Assembly: GCA_964432415.1 (NCBI GenBank)
Contig: CAYSNW010000003.1
Span: forward strand, 90,227 to 154,226
Source of the DNA: JAFECT01 sp964432415
GTDB lineage: Bacteria > Pseudomonadota > Alphaproteobacteria > Caulobacterales > Caulobacteraceae
Length of the DNA stretch: 64,000 nucleotides
Direction of reading: 5' to 3'
The notes below the pieces were generated by a model. It searched no databases. It saw only the letters and a program-made list of their open reading frames with translations, and was not told where the DNA came from. The position numbers and the translations under genes were made by a program. How positions within the stretch are numbered: the stretch's first letter is position 1; every line of letters begins with the position of its first letter. This document shows, one piece after another, positions 15,523 to 24,681 of the stretch.

Positions 15523-17577
15523 TCAGAACGTCTTGCGGATCCGGGCGAAGAAGAAGGTTCCGAAGGTGTGGCTCTGCAGGTCGGTGAAGGCTGGCGGCGC
15601 GATATCGCGCGGACCCGAGAACACCTCGCGCATGTTGCGGTAGGCGCGCCGGCTGGTGTTGGCGATCTCGAAGTGGGCGGTGAGATCGCGCCGGGGTTTG
15701 TACTCGAAGAACACCAGGTTGAACGTGCCGTTGCGGATGGTGTCGATCTCGTTGAAGCGGAAGTAGCGCTCGCGATAGGCGATGGTCGTGTCGATCCCCC
15801 AGCGCATCTTCCAGGCCGGCAGATTCTGGGCGAAGTGCAGCTCGGCGTCCAACGGGTGCTGGCCCGAGATGGCGCGCGGGTCCCCGGTCGTGGGATCGTC
15901 CACCCGTGAACTGCGCCAGGTTCCCTGCCCCCGCAGGGTCGCGCCGCGGACGCCGATGCGGTCGAGCGGCACGCTGAAGGCGGCGATCACGTCGTTTTCG
16001 CGCCCACCGCCGATGTTGCCCGGTTCGTCGAAGACGCCGGACGGGCCGGTGACCGGCACCCGGTCGACCACATCCTGCAGAACCAGGCGGCGCAGGGTCA
16101 GGGAGACCACTCCGTCCTTCCAGAAATGCCGCTCGTAGGCGGCCTCGAAAGCCCAGTCCGTCTGGGGTGCGAGGTTCGGATTGCCGGCGGCGACTCCGGC
16201 GCCGTTGAGCGCGCCATTGGCGGCGAAGTTGTTGAAGTCCAGCTGTCCCACCTCACGCTCGACCCGCAGCCGCAGTTGGTCGTTCGCATCCGGCGACCAC
16301 GTCGCCGCCAGCCGCGGCTTGGAGAAGGTCAGGGTGCGCGACAGCGCGACGTCGCCGCTGGACGAGATGGTGGAATGTTCGACCCGAAGACCCGCCTCGA
16401 CCACGAGAGCGGCCGAGGGGCGCCAGGTTGCCGTGGTGAAGCCCTCGGCGCGCTGCTCCTGCACACGCACCCGGCCCGCGGGCACCTGGATGGCCACGCC
16501 GTTGTCGCTGAAGCTGGTGCGGGTCCGAAGCCAGTTGAAGGCGAACTCACCGCCGGCGTCGACCGTGAGGTTCCCCGAGGGACGCCAGTGCAGGACCCCG
16601 CGCGCGATGCTCTCGCCGCCGAGGTTGTGGACGCTGAAGTCCTCGTCGTCGCCCGCGGTCTGGAAGATGGAAGCCGCGCCGAAGGTGTTCAGGTGCTGCA
16701 GTCCGAAGGCCTCGAGCGCCAGACGGGGCGTCAGGTCTCGGCTGTAGCGAAGGCCGAGCTCGCCGTCGGTCTGGTCCTGCCGCAGCCGCTCCTGCTGCCG
16801 CCCGGCCACCACGAAGTTATCTACGTCATTCAGGCGGTAAGGCTGGTCTTCGAGCGTCAGGTTCACCCGCAGCCGCCCCCCGTACAGCGGCGTCTCGTAG
16901 GCGACCACGCCGAGGTAGCGGAACAGCGGGGCGGCGTAGCGCATCTGCGAGGAATCCAGCGCCTGGCCGTTGGGCGCGAGGATGGTGTGCAGGCCGCGCG
17001 CCTGGGTGTCGTCGTGGTAGCGGGCCCCGAAGAGGGAGGCCTCCAGCGTGCGGCCGTCGCCTTTCCAGTTCCCCTCCAGGCGAAGCTGGGGATCGACCGG
17101 AACGTGGCTGGGCATATAGGCGCTGACGACCGCTGCGCCGGTGAAGCCGGCGTCCTTGCGGCGCACCACATTGGCCACGATGGTCTTGCCCTGCATGTCC
17201 ACGCCCGGCGCGCCGCCGCGGATCAGGTCGATGCGTTCGACCTGGGCCACCGGAATGCGCCGGAGAATGGCGATCAGGTCGTCGGTCTTGCTGGCCGGTC
17301 GCTGGCCGTCGATCAGGACATTGCCCGCCGCCCCACCGAACCCCCGCACCGCGCTGCCGTCGTCGAAGGCGAAGCCCGGGAGGCGCAGCACCATGTCGTA
17401 GGCCGTCTCCAGGCCCATGGGCGCGAAGAAGGAGGCAGGATAGGCGCTCACGCCGTTCGGCGCGTCGGCGGGCGCCGGGCCATCGGCCGGCTCCGCGGCA
17501 TGGACGGCGGACGGCGCGAGGCTGAGCGCAGCCAGCACAGCGACCCAAGAAGCTCTCCTGCCCTGCCGGCCAGCCAT
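15523..17577 (-). CDS. TonB-dependent outer-membrane receptor
   Basis: 684 residues. Signal peptide at about 1-28 (cleavage near AVHAAEPA), a short plug domain (about 50-140: LRLPGFAFDDG, NVLIDGQRP, VERIDLIRGG), then a beta-barrel ending in the outer-membrane signature RIRKTF with C-terminal Phe. It imports an unknown ligand using ExbB-ExbD-TonB energy, a set of which lies at 26.8-28.9 kb. The ATG at 17577 has GGGGAGA 6 nt upstream. The plug is short and lacks an obvious TonB box in the first residues. It lies 106 nt after the LytTR regulator, which may control it. Confidence 0.88.
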   Translation of the reverse strand: MAGRQGRRASWVAVLAALSLAPSAVHAAEPADGPAPADAPNGVSAYPASFFAPMGLETAYDMVLRLPGFAFDDGSAVRGFGGAAGNVLIDGQRPASKTDDLIAILRRIPVAQVERIDLIRGGAPGVDMQGKTIVANVVRRKDAGFTGAAVVSAYMPSHVPVDPQLRLEGNWKGDGRTLEASLFGARYHDDTQARGLHTILAPNGQALDSSQMRYAAPLFRYLGVVAYETPLYGGRLRVNLTLEDQPYRLNDVDNFVVAGRQQERLRQDQTDGELGLRYSRDLTPRLALEAFGLQHLNTFGAASIFQTAGDDEDFSVHNLGGESIARGVLHWRPSGNLTVDAGGEFAFNWLRTRTSFSDNGVAIQVPAGRVRVQEQRAEGFTTATWRPSAALVVEAGLRVEHSTISSSGDVALSRTLTFSKPRLAATWSPDANDQLRLRVEREVGQLDFNNFAANGALNGAGVAAGNPNLAPQTDWAFEAAYERHFWKDGVVSLTLRRLVLQDVVDRVPVTGPSGVFDEPGNIGGGRENDVIAAFSVPLDRIGVRGATLRGQGTWRSSRVDDPTTGDPRAISGQHPLDAELHFAQNLPAWKMRWGIDTTIAYRERYFRFNEIDTIRNGTFNLVFFEYKPRRDLTAHFEIANTSRRAYRNMREVFSGPRDIAPPAFTDLQSHTFGTFFFARIRKTF

Positions 17578-17683
17578 AGGCGTCTCCCCACGATCCGCCG
17601 GAATGGGGAGGACAGGCGCCGCCCGTCTCAACCGAATTGTGGTCAGAAGGCCGAGCGCGGGGGCGAACGGCCGACGGAGGCGC

Positions 17684-18418
17684 CTAGGATCGCGCCAACA
17701 GCGAACGGACGCGCTCGGTCAGCCGCCGACTCACCGGCGCGGTCGACCCGTCGCTGAGGGTGAGCAGCAGGCGGTGTTCGTCGCGCGGCGAGATCTCGCG
17801 CACGCGGGCCAGGTTGACCAGGAAGCGCCGGTGCACCCGCAGGAAACCGCTGTTGCGCAGCGTCCTTTCCAGCGCCGCGAGGGTGGAGCGTTGCAGATAG
17901 TCACGCCCTGCCGAGCGCACGCGCACATAGTTGTCCTCCGACGCGACGAGCAGGATTTCGCCGGCGTCGAGCAGCAGGGTCCGATCCCCGCTCTGCACCG
18001 GCACCTTGACCCCGCCGGGCGGCGGTCGCGAGGCGGCGAGCACGTCCTTCGCGCGCTGCAGGGCCTTTGCGAATCGCGCCTCGTCGAAGGGTTTGAGCAG
18101 GTAGTCGCAGGCCTGCAGATCGAAGGCCCTGACCGCGTGCTCCGAATAGGCGGTGGTGAAGACGGTCACCGGCATGCGGTCTTCGGGGAGGCCGACCAGG
18201 AGGTCGGCGCCGGACAGGCCCGGCATCTCCACATCCAGGAACAGGATGTCCGGCCGCGAGCGCGCGATCTCGGCGCGCGCCGCGACCCCGTTGGCGCACT
18301 CGCGGATGTCGCCCACGCCACCGTCCCGATCCAGCAGGCGGCGCAGCAGCCGCCGGGCCAGGGGCTCGTCGTCGACAATCAGGACCCGGGGTTTCGCCGC
18401 GGCGTCAGTGTCCGCCAT
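17684..18418 (-). CDS. LytTR-type response regulator
   Basis: 244 residues. The receiver has DDE (16-18), the phosphoacceptor D62 in LFLDVEMPG and the lysine in YLLKPFD. A LytTR DNA-binding domain follows (about 140-244: ILLVASEDNYVRV, FLRVHRRFLVN). ATG at 18418 (MADTDAAAKPRVL) overlaps the kinase gene by 14 nt; the longer frame to 18589 lies inside the kinase and is unlikely. It is partnered with the kinase just upstream. The next gene downstream is a TonB receptor, a plausible target. Confidence 0.92.
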   Translation of the reverse strand: MADTDAAAKPRVLIVDDEPLARRLLRRLLDRDGGVGDIRECANGVAARAEIARSRPDILFLDVEMPGLSGADLLVGLPEDRMPVTVFTTAYSEHAVRAFDLQACDYLLKPFDEARFAKALQRAKDVLAASRPPPGGVKVPVQSGDRTLLLDAGEILLVASEDNYVRVRSAGRDYLQRSTLAALERTLRNSGFLRVHRRFLVNLARVREISPRDEHRLLLTLSDGSTAPVSRRLTERVRSLLARS

Positions 18419-19547
18419 CCGCCGGCCCCTCGATCGGCAGGCGCAGGATCGCCTCGTAGGCTCCGGGCGCGAGCGATGCGCACAGAAGCGACGCCTCGTC
18501 CCCGTATGCCTGCCGCAACCGCGCGCGGGTGTTGGCCAGACCGAGCCCGTCTCCCGGTCTCGGCGGCGTAGCGCCGGCGCCCGCCTCAACGTTGCGGACG
18601 ACGATCTCGAGCTCGCCGCCCCGCTTCGCCGCTGAAAGGGTCAGCTCCACCCGAGCCAGCGCCGGCGCCACGCCATGGCGGATGGCGTTCTCCACCAGGG
18701 GCTGAAGGATCAGGGGAGGAACGCACGCGTCCAGCACTTCGGGCGGAACCTCGATGCGGACCCTGAGCCGGTCGGCGAAACGGACCTTCTCGATGTCCAG
18801 GTAGAGCTCGGCGAACCGCAACTCCTCGGCCAGGCGCAGGGTCTGGACCGCGCCCCGCTCCAGCGTCGCGCGCAGGAAGTCGCCCAGACGCGCGACCATG
18901 GCGTGGGCCTGGGCCGGCGCCTCGTCGATCAGGGACGAGATCGAGTGCAGGGTGTTGAACAGGAAGTGGGGCTGGATCTGCATGCGCAGCGCCTGCAGCT
19001 GGGCCTGGGCCAACTGGCGCTGCAGGCTCTCGGAGCGCTTCTCCTCCCGCCGGATCCGCCGCAGGGACCCGTCGGAGACGAAGGCCATCAGCACCAGGCC
19101 ATAGGTCACCACCCCGGTCAGGGTACGGTAGAGGAAGTTGTTCTTGAACGCCTCGGCCAGGGAGGCGAAGCGGCGGTGGAATTCCGGGTCGAGCCCGTGC
19201 TCCGTCGTCAGGAAGATGACGACGTGGGTCATCGCCAGGGCCAGGGCCGCGACGAAGTGGACCGAGAGGTTTCGCCCGCGGCGTTCGCCCTGCGGCGGGA
19301 AGCGCCTGGACAGCAGGAACACCACCGGCGAGAGGACGAACCAGAGGGCGTAATTCAGGCCGTACCACAGCGCCGCCGAGCGCCAGGATGGACCGGTGGG
19401 CTCCGCCTCCGGCAGCCAGGAGATGAAGAAGGCTGCGGCGACTGAGGCCCAGACGGCGGCCATGACCGCGAGCAGGCCCAGGGAAAAGGGCCGGTCTTCC
19501 AGCGCCGGATCGGCCGGCGGGTCCAATGTCAGCTCAGGCGCGCTCAC
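18405..19547 (-). CDS. LytS/YehU-type sensor histidine kinase
   Basis: 380 residues. About four membrane helices in the first 165 residues, a short coiled coil, then the His_kinase box QIQPHFLFNTLHSISSL (H194) and an ATPase domain with PLILQPLVENAIRHG and GLGLANTRARL. It phosphorylates the overlapping LytTR regulator. No extracellular sensor domain is visible, so the signal is probably sensed in or near the membrane. Its start overlaps the aminotransferase stop by 14 nt. Confidence 0.92.
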   Translation of the reverse strand: MSAPELTLDPPADPALEDRPFSLGLLAVMAAVWASVAAAFFISWLPEAEPTGPSWRSAALWYGLNYALWFVLSPVVFLLSRRFPPQGERRGRNLSVHFVAALALAMTHVVIFLTTEHGLDPEFHRRFASLAEAFKNNFLYRTLTGVVTYGLVLMAFVSDGSLRRIRREEKRSESLQRQLAQAQLQALRMQIQPHFLFNTLHSISSLIDEAPAQAHAMVARLGDFLRATLERGAVQTLRLAEELRFAELYLDIEKVRFADRLRVRIEVPPEVLDACVPPLILQPLVENAIRHGVAPALARVELTLSAAKRGGELEIVVRNVEAGAGATPPRPGDGLGLANTRARLRQAYGDEASLLCASLAPGAYEAILRLPIEGPADGGH

Positions 19548-20637
19548 GGCTCAGGCTCCGCTCCAGCGCGCGGGATATACGCTCCAGTCCCTGCCGCGTC
19601 ACATCCGGATCGCCCGCCACGCCGATGCGGATATGCTCCGGCGCAAAGAAGAAGCGACCCGGAACCACTCCTGTCTCGAACTCATCGGCCAGACGCGTCA
19701 CGAAGGCGTCGGCGTCTCCCGAGACCAGGCGCGGGAACACGGTGGTGCCGATCTCGGGGATGGTCTGCTCCAGCGCCGGATGGCCGCCCAGCAGTTGCCG
19801 GTAGGCCTCCAGATTGCGGGCGATGGCGTCCAGGCTCCGGGCCCTGAGCGCCGGCAGCCGGTCCAGCGCCATCAGGCTGAGCTGGTCGGTCAGGAACGGT
19901 CCGCGCGCATAGATCAGGTCGTGCAGACGCCACATACGCCCGGCCAGCTCGGGCTCGGCCAGCACCCAGCCGCAGCGCAGGCCGGAAAGGCCGTAGGCCT
20001 TGGTCAGACTGGAGGTGACCACCACATGGGGGCCCAGGGTGAAGGCGGTCTCCGCCTGCTCACCCGTGAAGGTCAGTTCGCGATAGACCTCATCGACCAG
20101 AAAGCGCGCGCCCGCGTCGCGGGCCAGGTCGGCCACGGCCTTTAGGTCGGCGGGATCCGCGCGGACGCTGGAGGGGTTGTGCAGCTCGGTCGCCACGATC
20201 AGGCGGGTGTCCGGCGTCAGTTTCGCAGCCACCGCGGCCGGGTCGAGGCGGAAACCGGAGGCGGCGGTGCGTTCGAAGAACACCACCTCGGCGCCGAGGT
20301 AGCGCAGGGTGGAGACCATCAGCTCATAGGCCGGACTCTCGATCAGCACCCGGTCGCCGGGGTCGATGAGGGCGGCCATGGCCAGATGATTGGCGAAGGA
20401 GGCGCCGGCGGCCTGGACCACCGAGGCCGGATCGATACCGAAGCGGCCGGCCAGCCGCTCGACCAGGGGAGCCCAGCCGTAGGCGTTGGGTCCCTGTAGC
20501 GGGCCGAGTTGCGACAGGTCGGCGCCGATGTCCTCGAGGGTCCGGTCGGGAACCCCGCTGGCGGCCAGGTTGAAGCGCCCCCCCGTGTGCAGCTTGGCGA
20601 AGTGCATGTAGGGCGACTGGCGCAGGCGCGGGCTCAT
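19534..20637 (-). CDS. PLP-dependent class I/II aminotransferase
   Basis: 367 residues, fold-type I. The PLP lysine is in TSSLTKAYGLSGLRCGW (about 234), the aspartate in FLVDEVYRELTF, and the asparagine motif is ELHNPSSVRA. Overall it resembles MocR-like or aspartate-type aminotransferases without the DNA-binding part; the amino-acid substrate is unknown. It overlaps both neighbours (4 nt with the permease, 14 nt with the kinase), suggesting it acts on an amino acid taken up by that permease. Confidence 0.85.
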   Translation of the reverse strand: MSPRLRQSPYMHFAKLHTGGRFNLAASGVPDRTLEDIGADLSQLGPLQGPNAYGWAPLVERLAGRFGIDPASVVQAAGASFANHLAMAALIDPGDRVLIESPAYELMVSTLRYLGAEVVFFERTAASGFRLDPAAVAAKLTPDTRLIVATELHNPSSVRADPADLKAVADLARDAGARFLVDEVYRELTFTGEQAETAFTLGPHVVVTSSLTKAYGLSGLRCGWVLAEPELAGRMWRLHDLIYARGPFLTDQLSLMALDRLPALRARSLDAIARNLEAYRQLLGGHPALEQTIPEIGTTVFPRLVSGDADAFVTRLADEFETGVVPGRFFFAPEHIRIGVAGDPDVTRQGLERISRALERSLSRERA

Positions 20638-21965
20638 GCGGCCGACACAGTCCCGAAGCGGCGCCAGAGCAGATAGGCCGGAACCCCCAGCAGCATCAGA
20701 CCGTAGCCGAGGGTGCTGTCAATCGGATAAGCCCAGAAGGAACTGGCCACCACCACGGCGCAAGCCAGGACGAAGAGGCCGGTTGTGATGGGATGCCAGG
20801 GCGCGCGGAAACCCGGCTCGCTGGCGGCGCCCGCGGCTTCTCGCCGACGCAGGACGAAGATCGCCGCCCCGGTCAGGCCGAAGAACAGGAAATTCATGGC
20901 CACCACATAGCTGAGCAGCCGGTCGTAGGTGCCGCTGAGCACGAGGACCGCCGCCCATCCGGCCTGGATCAGGATGGCCAGCACCGGCGCGCGGCTGCCC
21001 GACGCAACCGCCCCGACCGATTTGAAGAACAGGCCGTCGCGGGCCATGGCGAAATAGACGCGCGGCGCGGTCAGCATCGACTGGCTGAGGAAGCCCAGGG
21101 TCGAAAGCGCGATGGCCGCGGCCGTGAGGCTGGCGCCCACGGGTCCGAGCGCGACCTCAAGGGCGTCGGCGGCGGGCGTGGCGGTCAAGGCCAGCTTGTC
21201 CGGACCGAGCGCCCTGAGGCAGGCCACGGTGACGGCGAGGTAGAGCACGATCACCCCGATCACTCCGATGATCAGGGCCCGGGCCAGGTCCCGGCGGGGG
21301 TCCTTCATCTCGCCGGCGACCATGTTGGAGGTCTGCCAGCCGCCGAAGGCGAACAGGACCGGGATGATGGCGGCGCCGAAGTTCTTGAGCATGCCCCCCG
21401 CCGGAACCGCGTCGGTCATCGGCTGGGTGAGCGAATAGGGCTTCGGTACGAGGAACAGCCCCGCCAGAACGATGCCGCCGATGGCCATGAGCTTGAGCGC
21501 GCCGAGCCCCGACTGCACCCCGTTGCCGGCCCTGACCCCGGCGCAATTGGCCGCCGCCAGCAGGGCCAGGGTCACCACCGCGATCAGCCCCCCGGGCAGG
21601 GTCGTGCCCGTCAGCTTCTGGACGTTCTCGGCGAAGATCAGGGCGACGGCGGCCATGCCCCCGGTCTGCACCACGAGCAACGTCGTCCAGCCGAAGAGGA
21701 AGGCGACCAAGGGATGGAAGGCGGCCTTGAGGTAGGCGTACTCGCCGCCGGTCTCGGGCATGCGCGCGGCCATCTCGGCGTAGACCAGCGCTCCCAGCAG
21801 GGCGACGCCGCCGCCGATGGCCCAGGCGGCCAGGATCAGGGGCGGGGCGTGAAGGTTGTGGGCGACCACCGCCGGGTTCTTGAAGATGCCGGACCCGACG
21901 ATGCCGCCGATGACCAGCAGCACCGCGCTGAAGAAGCCGATCTCGCGCTTGAGCGGTTCGGTCAT
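20634..21965 (-). CDS. APC-family amino-acid permease
   Basis: 443 residues with about 12 hydrophobic helices. Starts MTEPLKREIGFFSAVLLVIG with the conserved GGIVGSGIF of TM1; GGEYAYLKAAFHPLVAFLFGW is also family-typical. ATG at 21965 has GGAGGG 6 nt upstream. First gene of an overlapping cluster, permease-aminotransferase-kinase-regulator. Substrate unknown; LAT-type amino-acid/polyamine antiport is possible. Confidence 0.88.
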   Translation of the reverse strand: MTEPLKREIGFFSAVLLVIGGIVGSGIFKNPAVVAHNLHAPPLILAAWAIGGGVALLGALVYAEMAARMPETGGEYAYLKAAFHPLVAFLFGWTTLLVVQTGGMAAVALIFAENVQKLTGTTLPGGLIAVVTLALLAAANCAGVRAGNGVQSGLGALKLMAIGGIVLAGLFLVPKPYSLTQPMTDAVPAGGMLKNFGAAIIPVLFAFGGWQTSNMVAGEMKDPRRDLARALIIGVIGVIVLYLAVTVACLRALGPDKLALTATPAADALEVALGPVGASLTAAAIALSTLGFLSQSMLTAPRVYFAMARDGLFFKSVGAVASGSRAPVLAILIQAGWAAVLVLSGTYDRLLSYVVAMNFLFFGLTGAAIFVLRRREAAGAASEPGFRAPWHPITTGLFVLACAVVVASSFWAYPIDSTLGYGLMLLGVPAYLLWRRFGTVSAA

Positions 21966-22083
21966 GGTCGGCCCTCCGGCGCCGCGGTCCCGCGGCGGAG
22001 AGGCTATGGGAAGGGAGTTTGTCCGGCGCCGCAAGCGCCGCGAGAAGCGGGCCCGCACCCTCTTCGGCGCGGGCCCCTGGTTC

Positions 22084-22659
22084 TCAGTGGGGACAGACGC
22101 ACCGTGCGGTCACGGTGAAGATCCCGGCCATGCCCGTCGGCGAGCCCGGCTGATTGGAGACCACGAAGGTGATCGAGGGATTCGGATTGTTCTCGTCTGC
22201 GGGCGAGAACATGGCATTTGTCGTGTGGCCGAATGAGGTGAAGTCCGTGCCGTTGGGCGCCATTCCGCCGCAGGCTCCCGCGGACTGGGTGGGACCCGTC
22301 CCGGCCTGCAGGGTCATGCCGCAGTTGTCGGCGGTCCAGCGCGCCGAAACCGCCATCGGGCCGTGCATCGTCGGAGCACTGAAGACGATCCTGTAGGTGA
22401 GTGTTTGCGGCCCGTTTCCGCTTGCCGGCCCGATCCAGGTGGCCGGCGAGGGATTGGCCCAGCCGGAGTGGGCCACGGCGGCAGCCGGCGCGCCGTTGAC
22501 CGTCCAGCCCGAGGTCGTGTCGGTGCGGATCATCAGGGTGACGGGGCCGCCCCCGGTCTTGCACGGCGGCAACTGCGGCATGGCCGCCATGGCGGGGCTG
22601 GCCATCAAGGCGGCCGCGGCCCCGAAAATCATTAGTCCCTGCAACCTGTTCATTCTCAT
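22084..22659 (-). CDS. Secreted protein of unknown function
   Basis: 191 residues with a signal peptide (about 1-26, cleavage after ASPAMA) and no family I recognise. Six cysteines remain in the mature part, including the C-terminal CVCPH, suggesting disulfides in the periplasm or outside. ATG at 22653 (MNRLQ) has a better-spaced GGGAG than the ATG at 22659, so either may start it. It is divergent from the Cys-rich protein gene at 22853 and ends 118 nt before the permease start. Confidence 0.72.
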   Translation of the reverse strand: MRMNRLQGLMIFGAAAALMASPAMAAMPQLPPCKTGGGPVTLMIRTDTTSGWTVNGAPAAAVAHSGWANPSPATWIGPASGNGPQTLTYRIVFSAPTMHGPMAVSARWTADNCGMTLQAGTGPTQSAGACGGMAPNGTDFTSFGHTTNAMFSPADENNPNPSITFVVSNQPGSPTGMAGIFTVTARCVCPH

Positions 22660-22852
22660 CTCCCAATTGCCGTGGCCGTCACGGACGGCCTTCGGGAGAC
22701 CTGGCGCGGCGCGCCGATGCTCCCACCGCCTTCAAGCTCGGCTGCAGGGGGATCGGCGCCTACCCCATGATCGTGGGGGATCGGAGCGTGCTTCGTTGTC
22801 ACGCGCCGCGACGGTGCTAACGTCCGGTCGGCGGTCAATCAGGAGAGGGCGC

Positions 22853-24016
22853 GTGCGGCTGACCGTGACGATCCCCTTGCTGGTGCTGGCGGTCGGCGCA
22901 TCCGTGGTCGTCATGTCCGCCGCGAGCTTCCTTCGCCCTCGCGCGAGCGACGCCGCGGAAGCGCCCAGGACCGGCGTGGAGATGTTGCGGAGCTTTCCCT
23001 GCCGGAAGGCCGAGACCAAGCACATCCGGATACGCGGTGCGGAAGACGGGTTTTCCCCGGCCGGCGACGAGCCCGGCTACATCCGCCCGGGACGCCTGAC
23101 GGCGAACACGCGTTCGTTCTACCGGGACAACCGCTACGACCAGTATCAGGCCGATCGCCCCTTCACCGACTCCATCGAGGTTCCGGCAAGGATTTCCAGC
23201 GGCCTGTTCGTGATCAGCCTGCGCAAGGTCGCGAACAACGACAACGACACCTTCGGGATCGGCGACCTGTCGCCGCCAGCCGAAGGGACCCGGTCCCCCA
23301 GCCTGGGCGCCCTGGTCACCCGGCTGGACAAGGCGCCAGGATGGCGGCGCACGGGCACCCTCTATGCGGCGGACCTGGGAGCAGCAGTGCTGTCTCTCCC
23401 CTCCAACGCCGCGACGACGGCCGCCTCGCCGGAGCGGGGAGCCGGCGCCCCCGCCACCCTCCTGTCCTACATCCGCTCCGGTCGGTCGACCTCCTGGCTC
23501 GATGTCGCGGTGGAGGACGACACCAGCGTCGACTTCATGGGAGTAGCGGTCTGCGAGGAGCCGGAGCGCACGCGGGGCCTGACCCTCGCGCCGGGCGAGA
23601 TCGGACCGCACCCGTCGCCGGACGCCGTCTTTCTGGCCTGCCGTCGGGTCAGGGACGGCAGCCACGTCTGCGACCCCTACGCGGGCGACACCCCCTGTTC
23701 CACGCGGCTGCCGCTTGCCTGCTTCAAACCCGGCGACATCCCCGCGCCGCGCGCCCTGAAACAGTCCGCGGCGTACAGGTCCTGGAGCGGCGGGACCCTG
23801 GCGCTCAGCGAGCCGGTGCGCGGGGACAGCTTTGCGGTGGTCGCCGAAGCCGACCGCTACTGCGCGGCCCGGTTCGGGGCCGGGTGGCGCGCCGCCGAAT
23901 TCCATGACGGGGTCCGCGAGGGGATCGCGGCCCGTGGCGACCCGTCAGCCGTCGCCCGGCGAGCGTGGATCGACATCGCCGACCAGCCCTACGCTACGTG
24001 CTGGAGGCGGCCATGA
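22853..24016 (+). CDS. Exported cysteine-containing protein of unknown function
   Basis: 387 residues. GTG start at 22853 with AGGAG 7 nt upstream; the frame is open further back but that part is antisense to the neighbouring gene. An N-terminal hydrophobic segment (about 4-24) suggests a signal peptide or anchor. Eight cysteines are scattered through the chain, and the C-terminal segment ADRYCAARFGAGWRAAEFHDG looks like a compact disulfide domain. It overlaps the response regulator by 4 nt (ATGA), so it may be a sensor or output linked to that regulator. No family recognised. Confidence 0.75.
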   Translation: MRLTVTIPLLVLAVGASVVVMSAASFLRPRASDAAEAPRTGVEMLRSFPCRKAETKHIRIRGAEDGFSPAGDEPGYIRPGRLTANTRSFYRDNRYDQYQADRPFTDSIEVPARISSGLFVISLRKVANNDNDTFGIGDLSPPAEGTRSPSLGALVTRLDKAPGWRRTGTLYAADLGAAVLSLPSNAATTAASPERGAGAPATLLSYIRSGRSTSWLDVAVEDDTSVDFMGVAVCEEPERTRGLTLAPGEIGPHPSPDAVFLACRRVRDGSHVCDPYAGDTPCSTRLPLACFKPGDIPAPRALKQSAAYRSWSGGTLALSEPVRGDSFAVVAEADRYCAARFGAGWRAAEFHDGVREGIAARGDPSAVARRAWIDIADQPYATCWRRP

Positions 24017-24681
24017 CGGCGGCGGATCGGCCGGGACGGATCGGCATACTGGAAGATGATCCGCACCTGCGCGACTACCTGGAAGGCATTGTCACCGCCA
24101 CCGAGGGGCTCGAGGTCGCCTTTTCCGAGGAGACCGTCGCCGGCGCGACCCGACGCTGCGGCGCGGAGCTGCCCGATCTCTGCCTGGTCGATCTGAAGCT
24201 GCCCGACGGCAATGGCGCGGACTTCGTGCGCCATCTGAAATCGATGGGCGAGGCCAAGTGCCTCATCCTGACGGTGCTGGGCGACCGGATGAGCGTGCTG
24301 CAGGCGTTGCAGGCGGGCGCGGATGGATACCTGCTGAAGGACACCCCGCCGGACCGGGTGGCGGCGGGCATTGTCAGCGCCCTGCAGGGGGACACGCCGA
24401 TGAGTCCGCAGGCGGCGAGGTTCCTGCTGGAAATCTACAAGGCCACCGCGCCGTCCCGGGTCGAGGCGCCTGCGGAGGCCACGCTGACGGCGCGCGAGAT
24501 CGAGGTGCTGAAGCTGTTTTCGAGGGGACTAAGCTATCGCGAGGCGGCCAGCGCCTTGACCATTTCGCAACACACGATCCGCGACCACGTCAAGGCGATC
24601 TACCGCAAGCTGACCGTCCACTCCCGCACGGAGGCGATCTTCGAGGCGCGTCAGTTGGGCATGATCTCGCCGCTGGATTGA
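24013..24681 (+). CDS. NarL/FixJ-type response regulator
   Basis: 222 residues. Receiver with D15-D16, phosphoacceptor D60 (LVDLKLPDG) and lysine in YLLKDTPP; LuxR-type HTH at about 156-215 (LTAREIEVLKLFSRGLSYRE). Start ATG at 24013, preceded by GGAGG and overlapping the upstream gene. Its 3' end overlaps that of the convergent histidine kinase by 31 nt. The kinase is its likely partner. Confidence 0.92.
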   Translation: MTAADRPGRIGILEDDPHLRDYLEGIVTATEGLEVAFSEETVAGATRRCGAELPDLCLVDLKLPDGNGADFVRHLKSMGEAKCLILTVLGDRMSVLQALQAGADGYLLKDTPPDRVAAGIVSALQGDTPMSPQAARFLLEIYKATAPSRVEAPAEATLTAREIEVLKLFSRGLSYREAASALTISQHTIRDHVKAIYRKLTVHSRTEAIFEARQLGMISPLD

